Positions 52,825-61,028 of a DNA stretch of 64,000 nt are shown one piece after another. The notes under the pieces were generated by a model that was not told the DNA's origin, searched no databases, and worked only from the letters and a program-made list of their open reading frames with translations. Every line of letters starts with the position of its first letter. Position 1 is the stretch's first letter. A program made the position numbers and the translations under genes. Origin of the DNA: an uncultured Eubacteriales bacterium (GTDB lineage Bacteria; Bacillota; Clostridia; Oscillospirales; Acutalibacteraceae); the NCBI GenBank assembly GCA_949293815.1, contig CASFEZ010000002.1, positions 47,154-111,153 on the forward strand, written 5' to 3'.

Positions 52825-53994
52825 ATGTTTCAGGAAAACTGCAAGGCGGTTTTTGACCGCTATGAAGCGCTGATTACAAGAAAAAATGAAAAAACATCCT
52901 TTTATAATGGTATCTATGACCGGTACCGCTATCCGGTGCTGACGGCGGCGCACATTCCGCCGTTTTGGAAATATGACATGGATGAAACCACCAATCCCTA
53001 TTTTATGGAGCGGCTGGGTGTCAACGCGGTGTTCAACGCCGGCGCGCTGTACCGGGACGGCAAGTTTTATCTGGTCGCTCGGGTGGAGGGCAATGACCGC
53101 AAGTCCTTCTTTGCCGTTGCCGAAAGCGACAGCGGCGTGGACGGGTTCCGTTTTTGGGACTATCCGGTGGTTCTGCCCGATACCGAGCCGCAGGAAACCA
53201 ATGTTTATGATATGCGCCTGACCGCCCATGAGGATGGGTATATTTATGGTCTTTTCTGTTCGGAAAGCAAAGACACCGAAAACAGCGACCTTTCCGCCGC
53301 CTTTGCCCGGGCGGGGATTGTGCGCACCAAAGACCTGAAAACTTGGGAACGGCTGCCCGATTTGAAAACAAAATCCCCCCAGCAGCGCAATGTAGTGCTG
53401 CACCCGGCATTTGTAAATGGGCAATACGCTTTCTATACCCGCCCGCAGGATGGCTTTATCGAAACCGGCAGCGGCGGCGGCATCTGCTTCGGGCTGAGCC
53501 GGTCTATGGAAAACGCCGAGATTGCCGAAGAAAAGCTGGTCAGTCCCCGCCGTTACCATACGATTACCGAAAGCAAAAACGGCGCGGGTGCGGTGCCGAT
53601 AAAGACCGAAAAGGGCTGGATTCATATTGCCCACGGCGTCAGAAATACGGCGGCGGGGCTGCGTTATGTTATCTACGCCTTTGCTACCGCCCTCGACGAC
53701 CCCGCCCGGGTGATTGCCGCACCTTCCGGCTATTTGATTGCGCCCGAGGGCGAGGAGCGGGTCGGCGATGTGTCCAATGTGGTATTCACCAATGGAGCGG
53801 TTGTGACCGAGCGAGGCGAAGTGTATATTTATTACGCCTCCTCCGACACCCGTCTTCATGTGGCAACTACGACGCTGGATAAACTGACCGATTATGTGTT
53901 TCACACGCCCGAGGATCCGCTGCGCTCTGCGGACTGCGTGAAGCAGCGCTGCGCATTGATTGAAAAAAATCTGCGGCTGATGAAAGACAGATAA
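52825..53994 (+). CDS. GH130 4-O-beta-D-mannosyl-D-glucose phosphorylase
   Basis: 389 residues from ATG 52825 (GGAGGG upstream), the usual family length. It matches the GH130 subfamily 1 pattern along its whole length. Visible blocks are [60 protein letters not shown], and NVYDMRLT with D129 at the catalytic aspartate position. It splits mannosyl-beta-1,4-glucose with phosphate to mannose-1-phosphate and glucose. No signal peptide. HAD and PHP genes follow closely; a mannosylglucose epimerase gene, often its neighbour, is absent. Confidence 0.9.
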   Translation: MFQENCKAVFDRYEALITRKNEKTSFYNGIYDRYRYPVLTAAHIPPFWKYDMDETTNPYFMERLGVNAVFNAGALYRDGKFYLVARVEGNDRKSFFAVAESDSGVDGFRFWDYPVVLPDTEPQETNVYDMRLTAHEDGYIYGLFCSESKDTENSDLSAAFARAGIVRTKDLKTWERLPDLKTKSPQQRNVVLHPAFVNGQYAFYTRPQDGFIETGSGGGICFGLSRSMENAEIAEEKLVSPRRYHTITESKNGAGAVPIKTEKGWIHIAHGVRNTAAGLRYVIYAFATALDDPARVIAAPSGYLIAPEGEERVGDVSNVVFTNGAVVTERGEVYIYYASSDTRLHVATTTLDKLTDYVFHTPEDPLRSADCVKQRCALIEKNLRLMKDR

Positions 53995-53997
53995 ACA

Positions 53998-54681
53998 ATG
54001 ATAACAACGGTTTTTTTGGATGTAGACAATACGCTTCTGGATTTCAGCGAAGGCTCCCGCCGGTGTATGGCGGTGGGCTTCCGTGCCTTTGGCATTCCAT
54101 ACAAGGATGAGATGTTTTCCGTCTTTCATACCATCAACAGCCGTCTTTGGCACCGGGTGGAGGATGGAACGCTGACGCGCGAAGAGCTGTTCGAGATTCG
54201 CTGGAATACCATTTTTGAGGCGCTGGGCATACAGGCGGACGGCATTGCTTTTGAACAGGAGTTCCGCCGGCAGCTGCGCGACAGCGCTATTCCTATGGAA
54301 GGCGCAGAGGAACTGCTGCAATATTTGCATCAAAAAAAATACACACTGGTGATTGCCAGCAATGCGGTTCGGGAGCAGCAGGTGCGCCGCTTGACAAAGG
54401 CAGGTCTCTTCCCTTATATTGACCTTGTGGCTACTTCCGAGGAGGCAGGCTATGCCAAGCCGAAAAAGGAATTTTTTGACTATTGCCTGTCGCTTCTGCC
54501 GCCGGAAACCACACCGCAGCAGATTATGATGATTGGCGATTCCCTGGCGGCGGATATTGGCGGCGGGCAGGCGTATGGTCTTAAAACCTGCTGGTTCAAT
54601 TATCATCACGAGGAAAAGACCGGCCGGGTGCATCCGGACTATACCGTAACGGCTCTGCGAGAGCTGTTTGCTATTTTGTAA
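53998..54681 (+). CDS. HAD-family phosphatase (YjjG-like)
   Basis: 227 residues. Motif I is D-V-D-N-T (F-L-D-V-D-N-T-L-L-D-F), the second S/T motif is IASNAV, Lys lies in YAKPKKEF, and motif IV is MIGDSLAADIGGG. The helical cap is of the C1 type and the sequence is closest to noncanonical nucleotide phosphatases of the YjjG group. It begins three bases after the GH130 stop, so it is probably co-transcribed. The context raises sugar-phosphate dephosphorylation as an alternative. Confidence 0.88.
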   Translation: MITTVFLDVDNTLLDFSEGSRRCMAVGFRAFGIPYKDEMFSVFHTINSRLWHRVEDGTLTREELFEIRWNTIFEALGIQADGIAFEQEFRRQLRDSAIPMEGAEELLQYLHQKKYTLVIASNAVREQQVRRLTKAGLFPYIDLVATSEEAGYAKPKKEFFDYCLSLLPPETTPQQIMMIGDSLAADIGGGQAYGLKTCWFNYHHEEKTGRVHPDYTVTALRELFAIL

Positions 54682-54774
54682 AAAGACCGCCGATGCGGTC
54701 ATGGTATGGGCTGTCCTGAAAAAGGGGCAGTCCTCTTCCATTTTGCGCATGAATTTTGATAAAGGGGTGCTTAT

Positions 54775-55626
54775 ATGACCACCGTTGATTTGCATCTGCA
54801 TTCCACCGCGTCGGACGGCACGGATTCCTCGACCGAGCTGCTGGCAAAAGCGCGGGCGCTGCCGCTTGCCGTCTTTGCCGTAACCGACCACGATACGATT
54901 GACGGTGCGGCGCAATTGCTGCAAACGGCGCCGCAGAATGACAATTTGATTTGCGGCGCGGAATTTTCCTGTAAAACCGAAGCGGGCAAATGCCATATTT
55001 TAGGCTATGGCTTTGCGCCGGATGCGCCATCGATGATACAGCTAACCGGCTATCTGCGAAAAATGCGCCGCCAAAAATTGGAGAAACGCCTGTTGTACCT
55101 GAAGGAAACCTATGGTATTGTGTTTGCCGACGCCCAATTGCAGCTGCTGTATGCCCTGCCCAGCGCCGGAAAGCCGCATATTGCCCGGCTGCTCATACAA
55201 AACGGCTATGCCCAAACGGTTTCCGAGGCGATTCAAACCTATCTGACCGGACAGCGCCTGCCGGACGAGCGCATCGACGCTTTGCGCGCCATCGAAGCCA
55301 TTCGCGCAGGCGGCGGCATTGCCGTTTGGGCACATCCGCTGGGCGGGGAAGGGGAGCGGCTGCTGACCGGGGACGCATTCCATGTGCGCCTGGAGGCGCT
55401 GTTGCAGCGGGGCATACAGGGGCTGGAATGCTTTTATTCCCGCTACACCATGGCGCAATGCGCCTATCTCGAGCAAACCGCCCAGGAAAAGGGGCTTTGC
55501 GTCAGCGGCGGCAGCGATTATCACGGAAGCAATAAAAATATTCCCATGGGTCAGCTGAACGCGGATTCACAGCCGGTTGCACCGGAGCGCATCACCCTTT
55601 TGCAGGTGTTGGGCGTGTTAAAATAA
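54775..55626 (+). CDS. PHP-domain phosphoesterase (TrpH/RNase AM-like)
   Basis: 283 residues. The motifs are HLHSTASDGTDS, VTDHDTIDG, the glutamate in GAEFSC, H in KCHILGY, AHPLGG and GSDYHG. This pattern belongs to the TrpH subgroup, in which E. coli YciV (RNase AM) acts as a 5'-3' exonuclease on short RNA and on nucleotide 3',5'-bisphosphates. Upstream lies a hairpin (54707-54732) without a T-run, so it is probably read together with the GH130 transcript. Confidence 0.85.
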   Translation: MTTVDLHLHSTASDGTDSSTELLAKARALPLAVFAVTDHDTIDGAAQLLQTAPQNDNLICGAEFSCKTEAGKCHILGYGFAPDAPSMIQLTGYLRKMRRQKLEKRLLYLKETYGIVFADAQLQLLYALPSAGKPHIARLLIQNGYAQTVSEAIQTYLTGQRLPDERIDALRAIEAIRAGGGIAVWAHPLGGEGERLLTGDAFHVRLEALLQRGIQGLECFYSRYTMAQCAYLEQTAQEKGLCVSGGSDYHGSNKNIPMGQLNADSQPVAPERITLLQVLGVLK

Positions 55627-55637
55627 ACAGTATATGC

Positions 55638-55678
55638 AAAAAGTCAAACGGAGCACGGGCAAAAGTTTGGCTTTTTTG
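55638..55678 (+). terminator. Terminator of the GH130-HAD-PHP cluster
   Basis: AAAAAGTCAAAC pairs with GTTTGGCTTTTT (with one G-U pair); six Ts follow. Confidence 0.75.
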
Positions 55679-55795
55679 ATTATATTTTTTGTTCCTTGTT
55701 AACAGTAGATGACTTTTATTGAAACTTCTTCGGTGTTTTTTCTGAATTTGCCGTTCAATAGCGGTAAAAAATTAGAATAAGTTCAGATTTTTTAT

Positions 55796-55815
55796 AAAAA
55801 TAGTTAAAAATAGTT
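55796..55815 (+). repeat. Tandem repeat at the XRE-aminotransferase promoter
   Basis: AAAAATAGTT occurs twice in exact tandem (55796-55805 and 55806-55815); the second copy runs into the -35. GTTCA (55781-55785) and TGAAC (55815-55819) form a split inverted pair around it. A likely operator, possibly for the XRE domain of the gene's own product. Confidence 0.55.
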
Positions 55816-55842
55816 GAACCAAAGTTTGCATCATGCTATACT
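55814..55842 (+). promoter_or_regulatory. Sigma-A promoter of the XRE-aminotransferase gene
   Basis: TTGAAC (55814-55819), a 17-bp spacer, TATACT (55837-55842). Transcription starts near 55849, which rules out the in-frame GTG/ATG candidates upstream and supports the ATG at 55866. Confidence 0.78.
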
Positions 55843-55865
55843 GTGTTACCGGAAAGGGTGATACG

Positions 55866-57353
55866 ATGTCAGTCATTTCAGAACGATTACAGGAAGCCAT
55901 GCGCCTGCGGGGTCTGCGGCAGGTAGATGTCTTGCGTTTGGCGGAGGAAAAAACCGCCGAGAGCGGCGTAAAATTGGGGAAAAGCCATTTGAGCCAGTAT
56001 TGCAGCGGCAAGGCAGAGCCGCGCAAGGAAACACTCGGACTTTTGGCATCTGTACTGGGCGTCAACCGGCTGTGGCTTCTGGGCGAGGATGTACCTATGG
56101 AAGCCGAACAGCAGCAAGCGCGGGCGTCTTCCGGCGAACGGCAGTTCCAAAAATCCTCTAAGCTGGATCATGTGCTGTACGATGTGCGCGGTCCGGTGGT
56201 AGAGGAAGCGGCGCGCATGGAAGAGGCGGGCATGAAAATTTTGAAGCTGAACATCGGCAACCCCGCTCCCTTTGGCTTTGAAGCGCCGGAGGAAGTCATA
56301 TTGGATATGCGCCACCAGCTCAGAAACTGCGAGGGCTATTCCGATTCCAAGGGGCTATTTGCCGCCCGCAAGGCGATTATGCAGTACGCGCAGCTGAAAA
56401 AAATACCCGATGTGCGCGTGTCCGATATCTATACGGGCAACGGCGTCAGCGAGCTGATTAACCTTTGTATGCAGGCGCTTTTGAATAACGGCGATGAAAT
56501 TTTAATTCCCGCGCCGGATTACCCGCTTTGGACAGCTACGGCAACCCTCGCCGGCGGCAAAGCGGTGCACTATATCTGCGACGAGCAGGCGGACTGGTAC
56601 CCGGATCTTGCGGATATCGAACGGAAAATCACCGACCGCACCAAGGCGATTGTTATCATTAACCCCAACAACCCCACCGGCGCGCTTTACCCGAAAGAGG
56701 TGCTGGAGGGCATTGCGGATATTGCCCGCCGCCATCAGCTGATTGTGTTTTCCGATGAAATTTACGACCGGCTGGTCATGGACGGCGAGGAGCATATTTC
56801 GATTGCGTCCTTAGCGCCCGATTTGTTCTGCGTGACCTTCAGCGGTCTGTCCAAATCTCATATGGCTGCGGGCTTTCGTATCGGCTGGATGATTCTCAGC
56901 GGCAACAAAGCCATTGCCAAAGATTATATCGAGGGGCTGAATATGCTCTCGAATATGCGCCTTTGCTCCAATGTACCTGCCCAGTCCATTGTGCAGACCG
57001 CTCTTGGCGGCTATCAGAGCGTGGATAACTATATCATCCCCGGCGGACGCATCTACGAGCAACGGGAGTGCATTTGTAATGCACTGCGGGAAATCCCCGG
57101 CATCAGTCTGGTAAAACCCAAGGCGGCTTTCTATGTGTTCCCAAAAATCGATGTAAAAAAATTCCATATCCACGACGACGAGCAGTTCGCGCTGGACTTC
57201 CTGAAAGAAAAGAAAGTGCTGCTGGTGCACGGCGGCGGCTTCAACTGGCCGCAGCCCGACCACTTCCGCATCGTCTACCTGCCGCGCAAAGAGGTCTTGG
57301 AAACCGCCGTGGGCAAATTGGGGGATTTCCTTTCCCAGTACCGGCAAGCCTGA
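55866..57353 (+). CDS. XRE-type DNA-binding domain fused to class I/II aminotransferase
   Basis: 495 residues. Residues ~5-75 form a helix-turn-helix of the XRE/Cro type (LRQVDVLRLAEEKT, then KSHLSQYCSGKAEPRKETLGLLASVLGV). After a ~25-residue linker, residues ~100-495 are a complete PLP aminotransferase of the AlaA/AlaT kind: G-N-G-V-S-E-L-I (191-198), N-P-N-N-P-T-G (266-272), the pyridine-binding D in S-D-E-I-Y, and Schiff-base lysine K330 in SGLSKSHMAAGFR. It should make alanine or related amino acids. The fusion suggests a regulator that senses its own substrate or PLP state, like MocR proteins but with a different DNA-binding domain. Confidence 0.9.
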   Translation: MSVISERLQEAMRLRGLRQVDVLRLAEEKTAESGVKLGKSHLSQYCSGKAEPRKETLGLLASVLGVNRLWLLGEDVPMEAEQQQARASSGERQFQKSSKLDHVLYDVRGPVVEEAARMEEAGMKILKLNIGNPAPFGFEAPEEVILDMRHQLRNCEGYSDSKGLFAARKAIMQYAQLKKIPDVRVSDIYTGNGVSELINLCMQALLNNGDEILIPAPDYPLWTATATLAGGKAVHYICDEQADWYPDLADIERKITDRTKAIVIINPNNPTGALYPKEVLEGIADIARRHQLIVFSDEIYDRLVMDGEEHISIASLAPDLFCVTFSGLSKSHMAAGFRIGWMILSGNKAIAKDYIEGLNMLSNMRLCSNVPAQSIVQTALGGYQSVDNYIIPGGRIYEQRECICNALREIPGISLVKPKAAFYVFPKIDVKKFHIHDDEQFALDFLKEKKVLLVHGGGFNWPQPDHFRIVYLPRKEVLETAVGKLGDFLSQYRQA

Positions 57354-57496
57354 GAAAAAAGAAAACGGCACCCGGAAAATATCAGTCTATGCCAATGACA
57401 ATTTTTTGATTCAACATAAACGCTGATCCATCACAGAGTATGGAGCAATTCCTTGAAGTTTTTGCTTGTAGGATATAAAATCGCGAAAAAACTTCA

Positions 57497-57541
57497 CGCA
57501 AAATGCTTATATCTCTGTTTCGATGGCATCGGCGTTTTTTT
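57497..57541 (+). terminator. Probable terminator of the XRE-aminotransferase gene
   Basis: ACGC-aaa-ATGC pairs with GCAT-cg-GCGT around a long loop and is followed by seven Ts (57535-57541). The stem is interrupted. Confidence 0.5.
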
Positions 57542-57670
57542 ATTTGCGGAAGATAAGGAGTCTTTTATGCTAAAAATAAATAGAATATAAAGATTTTATG
57601 TACAATATATAAATGATTGATTCGCTTTGTGACAATCATGTCTAAAATAATTAAAATTTTAGATTTTATA

Positions 57671-57699
57671 TTGACGAAGACAATCGGCGCGTGTTAATA
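57671..57699 (+). promoter_or_regulatory. Promoter of the dockerin-like protein gene
   Basis: TTGACG (57671-57676), a 17-bp spacer, TTAATA (57694-57699); TAATAT with 18 bp is the alternative. The leader is about 95 bases. Confidence 0.58.
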
Positions 57700-57802
57700 T
57701 GAAAAAAAGCATATAAGAGAGGGGTGCGTCCAATGGGGGAAGACAGGACGGTTGTATTTTAATCGTACATGGTTCAAATAAATTTGAAAGGGAAGGATCA
57801 TC

Positions 57803-58591
57803 ATGAAAAATAGAAGTAAAAAAATACTTTCCATTCTTCTGGTTTGCTGTCTTTGTGCTACCGGCGGCTTTTCGGCGGGGGCTGCGGATACGGACTGGGA
57901 GACCGGTTGGCAGAACACCGCCCGCATTGGGGAAGACACCTATGTCAATATGATTCGCAACGAGTTTTATCAACTGTATGCCGACCAGCTGCTGGCAGAG
58001 GTGTACGGGGAAAATCAGAATCTGATTGAAAACGGCAGAGAGCTTTCGTTTGCGCTGGAAGAGAAAATAGCACCTGCGCTTCTTCAGGAAATGAAAGCGT
58101 CCGAGGCGGATTATTATTTGACCATCGTGTTCCAGGCAGAGGAGCCGTTTTCCAAAGAGGCAAATGAAGCGCTGCTCGAGCGCCTGGACGGCATCGACGA
58201 GGTGCTGTATGTGGCAAGTGAAGCGCCTTCGGCCATTGTACTGGTGCAGGGCGGCGATGCTATCGACCAGATTCTTGCCGACCCCCAGGTTGCCTATGTG
58301 ACCGCATCTTTTGAAACCATTGGCGCCAGCATAGCCGTCATTCCCGAGTGGAATCATTATACCTTCCAGCCCTCCTCCGGGGATGCCCGCGCCATTTTGC
58401 GCTATGCCGTTGGTCTGGGCGCGCCTGATTTTACCTATCGCTCCGATGCGAAAAAGTTTTTCTTTTCTGCGGATACCGATTTTGACGGCGCCATTCAATC
58501 CGACGACGCCAGAACAGCGCTGCGCATCGCTGTTGGTCTGGATACCGGGGTAACCTTCTACGTCTCCACCGACAGCTTCTGGGATCGCTGA
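57803..58591 (+). CDS. Secreted protein with dockerin-like C-terminus
   Basis: 262 residues; AAGGA before the ATG. Residues 1-28 form a signal peptide ending SAGA-A. Residues ~30-185 are an unknown helical domain. Residues ~191-247 resemble a type I dockerin. The second repeat has a full calcium loop, D224-x-D226-x-D228-G-x-I-x-x-D234-D, followed by A-R-T-A-L-R-I-A-V-G-L. The first repeat keeps only the helix (G-D-A-R-A-I-L-R-Y-A-V-G-L) and lacks the loop. Dockerins normally bind cohesins on scaffoldins; with one loop missing, binding is uncertain. No cohesin or carbohydrate-active domain is in the protein. Confidence 0.78.
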   Translation: MKNRSKKILSILLVCCLCATGGFSAGAADTDWETGWQNTARIGEDTYVNMIRNEFYQLYADQLLAEVYGENQNLIENGRELSFALEEKIAPALLQEMKASEADYYLTIVFQAEEPFSKEANEALLERLDGIDEVLYVASEAPSAIVLVQGGDAIDQILADPQVAYVTASFETIGASIAVIPEWNHYTFQPSSGDARAILRYAVGLGAPDFTYRSDAKKFFFSADTDFDGAIQSDDARTALRIAVGLDTGVTFYVSTDSFWDR

Positions 58592-58674
58592 GCCTGCCGT
58601 CCGGCAGAAAGAATTTCTCTGTAGGCTAATAGATCAATAAAGGGAACCTCTTTTACCGATTAAGATATTGCTAT

Positions 58675-58712
58675 AAAAGGATGCAAGCCTTTAAGACCTG
58701 CATCCTTTTTTG
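58675..58712. terminator. Bidirectional terminator
   Basis: AAAAGGATGCA pairs with TGCATCCTTTT, with A and T tails. It separates the dockerin-like gene from the convergent acyl-CoA synthetase gene. Confidence 0.85.
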
Positions 58713-58757
58713 TTATTCTGTATGTTGCATTGTTTTTTGGGCTAATCATCCATGCGG

Positions 58758-60527
58758 TTATGCCGAGACATCCTGTCCGCCGGTTTCATCGATATTGGCT
58801 TCGCTGTTGCCGCTCTGGGGCTGGTCGCTCATGTTTTTGCCAAAACGCTTGATTTTCTGGGTGGTGGTTTTTTCGAGCTTTTCCGAAAGGACCTCCACTT
58901 TTTTTATTTGTTTATACGAGGGGATTTTTTTGTTGACATCCTCTACCACGCGTTTTACAAAGTCGGTAATCTCCTCGGCGGAGGGCAAATGACCCAGCGC
59001 GGTTTTAATTTTTTCCAGATTGGGGAAAATTTTGGCTTTCACAACCACATCCCCCTGCCGGTCGGTGGAGGCGACAACCAATACTTCTTCCACATTATCG
59101 TGCTGCCCGATGCGCGTTTCCAGTTCTTCGGGATAGATGTTTTTGCCGTTGGCGGTGACAATGACATTTTTTAACCGTCCGGTGATATATAAAAAGCCGT
59201 TTTCGTCAATGCGCCCCAAATCGCCGGTACGGAAATACCCGTCCACAAAGGCGTTTTTGGTGGCTTCCTCATCGTTATAATAGCCGAGCATAATGTTGTC
59301 GCCTTTTGCGACGATTTCGCCGATGCCCTCGGCATTTGGGTTGATGATGCGCAGCTCCACGCCGGGAATGGCAATGCCGGTGGAGGCGGGATTCAGCACA
59401 AAATCGCTGTTGCCCGCCAAAAGCGGCGCGCATTCCGTAAGACCATACCCCTGCAATGTTACAATGCCCAGCGCAAGAAATTCTTCAATGGTTTCCGGCT
59501 CTACCGCCGCCGCGCCTACAATGAACATCCGCAGCTTGCCGCCCAGGGATTGGCGAATTTTTTTCTTAATAATAAAGGCAATGGGCGCGGGAATTTTTTT
59601 CAGCGCTTCGCGCAAGGACAGCTCGGTAAAATAGGTTTTGTATTTTTCCGGGCAGCTTTTGGCGACCTCTTTTTTGATGCGCTTGAGCATAAATTCCAAA
59701 ATGGCGGGTACTACAAATAAAACCGTGGGCGAATACAGCTGTAATTCCTTGGCAACCTGCTTCAGACCGGAGCAATAGGCAATGCCGGCGCCCCAATAAA
59801 GAATCAGCAAAAAGCCCAGGGTGCATTCATAGGTGTGGTGCAGCGGCAAAAGCGACAGCACGCTGTCTGCGGGGGAGGCCTTTACGGTTTTTGCTGTCGA
59901 AAGAATATTGGCGCAAATGTTTTTCTGCGACAGGCAAACCCCCTTGGCAGAGCCGGTTGTACCGGAGGTGAACAGCAGAATGCTCATTTCCTCCCGGTCG
60001 ATGGGAAAGGAGTCAATTTCCTTCCCGGTTGCTGTATAGTGGTATTGTCCTTTTTTGGTCAATACGGAAACCGTATCGCCCGCCGCCGTGTCATCGGTTG
60101 CGATGTAGAGAATGCCCTCTTCTTTCGGCAGCTTGTCCAGAATGGCCGAATCGCCGATAATGGCTTTGCAGTTTGCCGTATATACAAAATTCAGAATATC
60201 CTCGGCGGAAAGCTCCTTATCAATCGGCACGCAGACGCCGACCGTGGCTGCGCAAAGATAGGAGAGCGACCAGGCGTAGCTGTTTTTGCCCACCACGGCA
60301 ATGCGCGCATCGCGAAGCCCCAGCGCAAAAAAGGTAGAGCAAAGATACCGGTACTCCTCTTGCAGCTTGGAAAAAGAAATGGTTTCCTCTTTTTCGCCGC
60401 GCTTTAAGCGAAAAGCGGTTTTTTTACCATATCGCTCGGCGCAGCCGTAAACAAGATCGCGAAAATTCTGAATCTCCCAAATTTTATGCAGCTTGTCCTT
60501 GGCAAATTTTATGATGGTATCTTTCAT
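58758..60527 (-). CDS. AMP-binding acyl-CoA synthetase
   Basis: 589 residues. The ATP P-loop is LLFTSGTTGSAKG, followed by LQGYGLTECAP (A5), Y-F-R-T-G-D-L-G (A7/A8 aspartate) and the C-terminal N-G-K-N-I-Y-P-E-E region with the hinge before it. This is the long-chain fatty acid-CoA ligase pattern common in Clostridia. The last ~20 residues are an acidic, Ser/Gln-rich tail without family counterpart. It activates a fatty acid as acyl-AMP and acyl-CoA, or acyl-ACP. AAAAGGAG precedes the ATG. Confidence 0.9.
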   Translation of the reverse strand: MKDTIIKFAKDKLHKIWEIQNFRDLVYGCAERYGKKTAFRLKRGEKEETISFSKLQEEYRYLCSTFFALGLRDARIAVVGKNSYAWSLSYLCAATVGVCVPIDKELSAEDILNFVYTANCKAIIGDSAILDKLPKEEGILYIATDDTAAGDTVSVLTKKGQYHYTATGKEIDSFPIDREEMSILLFTSGTTGSAKGVCLSQKNICANILSTAKTVKASPADSVLSLLPLHHTYECTLGFLLILYWGAGIAYCSGLKQVAKELQLYSPTVLFVVPAILEFMLKRIKKEVAKSCPEKYKTYFTELSLREALKKIPAPIAFIIKKKIRQSLGGKLRMFIVGAAAVEPETIEEFLALGIVTLQGYGLTECAPLLAGNSDFVLNPASTGIAIPGVELRIINPNAEGIGEIVAKGDNIMLGYYNDEEATKNAFVDGYFRTGDLGRIDENGFLYITGRLKNVIVTANGKNIYPEELETRIGQHDNVEEVLVVASTDRQGDVVVKAKIFPNLEKIKTALGHLPSAEEITDFVKRVVEDVNKKIPSYKQIKKVEVLSEKLEKTTTQKIKRFGKNMSDQPQSGNSEANIDETGGQDVSA

Positions 60528-60559
60528 GGCGTTTCTCCTTTTACAGACAATACATAAAC

Positions 60560-60589
60560 ATTATAAACAGCCCTGCCGGAAAAAGGCAA
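60560..60589 (-). promoter_or_regulatory. Sigma-A promoter of the acyl-CoA synthetase gene
   Basis: Minus strand: TTGCCT (60589-60584), an 18-bp spacer, TATAAT (60565-60560), about 33 bases before the start. Confidence 0.72.
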
Positions 60590-60718
60590 TGAACAAATTT
60601 TGAACATTTCAATTGTGTCTTACCGTTTTCCCTGTTTTTACACAAAATTCATGTGATTTTAATGTTTTTGGACAAAATGCGCAAAATCGGTTGTTTGTAT
60701 TTTTCTGGGGTAAAAGGC

Positions 60719-60759
60719 AAAACACCGGCGTTCTGTGGCAGCAGGAACGCCGGTGTTTT
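60719..60759. terminator. Strong terminator of the 39-residue gene
   Basis: A perfect 15-bp stem (AAAACACCGGCGTTC / GAACGCCGGTGTTTT) starts one base after the small gene's stop; A and T runs are part of the stem, so it can act in both directions. Confidence 0.85.
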
Positions 60760-60760
60760 G

Positions 60761-60880
60761 TCAGTTTTTCGCGCCCTCGGTCTTTTCGTTTTTCGTTTCG
60801 CTGTTCTGGGCGGCAGTGGCGGTCGGTGCTGGTTTGTTTTTTGCCTGAGGGGCTTTTTTCTTGTTTTTGTTCTTTGCCAT
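60761..60880 (-). CDS. Small basic low-complexity protein, 39 residues
   Basis: Starts MAKNKNKKKAPQAKNK and continues Thr/Ala/Asn/Glu-rich to KTEGAKN. No hydrophobic segment. AAAGGAGG lies 8 bases before the ATG and a perfect terminator follows the stop, so the gene call is strong despite the length. The composition (Lys, Asn, Gln, Ala, no aromatic residue) recalls small nucleic-acid-associated or spore-core proteins, but I cannot assign a family. It is divergent from sipL-spoIVA, within 150 bases, which raises a sporulation link. Confidence 0.75.
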   Translation of the reverse strand: MAKNKNKKKAPQAKNKPAPTATAAQNSETKNEKTEGAKN

Positions 60881-60930
60881 CAAAAGATCCTCCTTTTGTT
60901 TTGGTACTGTTAGTGTGCGCCGTTTGCGCG

Positions 60931-60958
60931 GATTTATACCAATCGCTTGTCATACCTA
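60931..60958 (+). promoter_or_regulatory. Candidate sigma-E promoter of sipL-spoIVA
   Basis: GATTTAT (60931-60937), a 13-bp spacer and CATACCTA (60951-60958). The -10 keeps CATAC of the Bacillus sigma-E consensus CATACAnT; the -35 is a loose match. No good sigma-A promoter is seen between 60881 and 61028. Confidence 0.4.
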
Positions 60959-61028
60959 CGGCCTGTACCGCATATGGTTCTTTAGAAGCGTACTTCAAAC
61001 AAGCCAAGGGAAAGGAATGGTATCATCA

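Larger units (their letters stand above)
57354..57802. other. Intergenic region with inverted repeat, terminator and promoter
   Basis: About 450 AT-rich bases. Left part: an inverted repeat TGAAGTTTTT/AAAAAACTTCA (about 57453-57503) and the terminator at 57497-57541. Right part: the promoter at 57671 and a 9-codon open frame (57733-57762) with a GAGGGG site that could be a leader peptide. No larger gene. Confidence 0.55.

Noticed and set aside
52795-54996. 733-codon open frame on the minus strand opposite the GH130 and HAD genes
   Set aside because: It mirrors the codon positions of well-supported plus-strand genes with clear motifs; the translation is low in recognisable structure and has no ribosome binding site.
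57490-57545. Possible cyclic-di-GMP riboswitch (TTCACGCAAAATGC)
   Set aside because: Only the short CACGCA string matches; the P1b/P2 stems and tetraloop/receptor are absent, and a terminator explains the structure better.
57733-57762. 9-codon possible leader peptide before the dockerin-like gene
   Set aside because: Too short, with no run of a regulatory amino acid and no attenuator hairpin after it.
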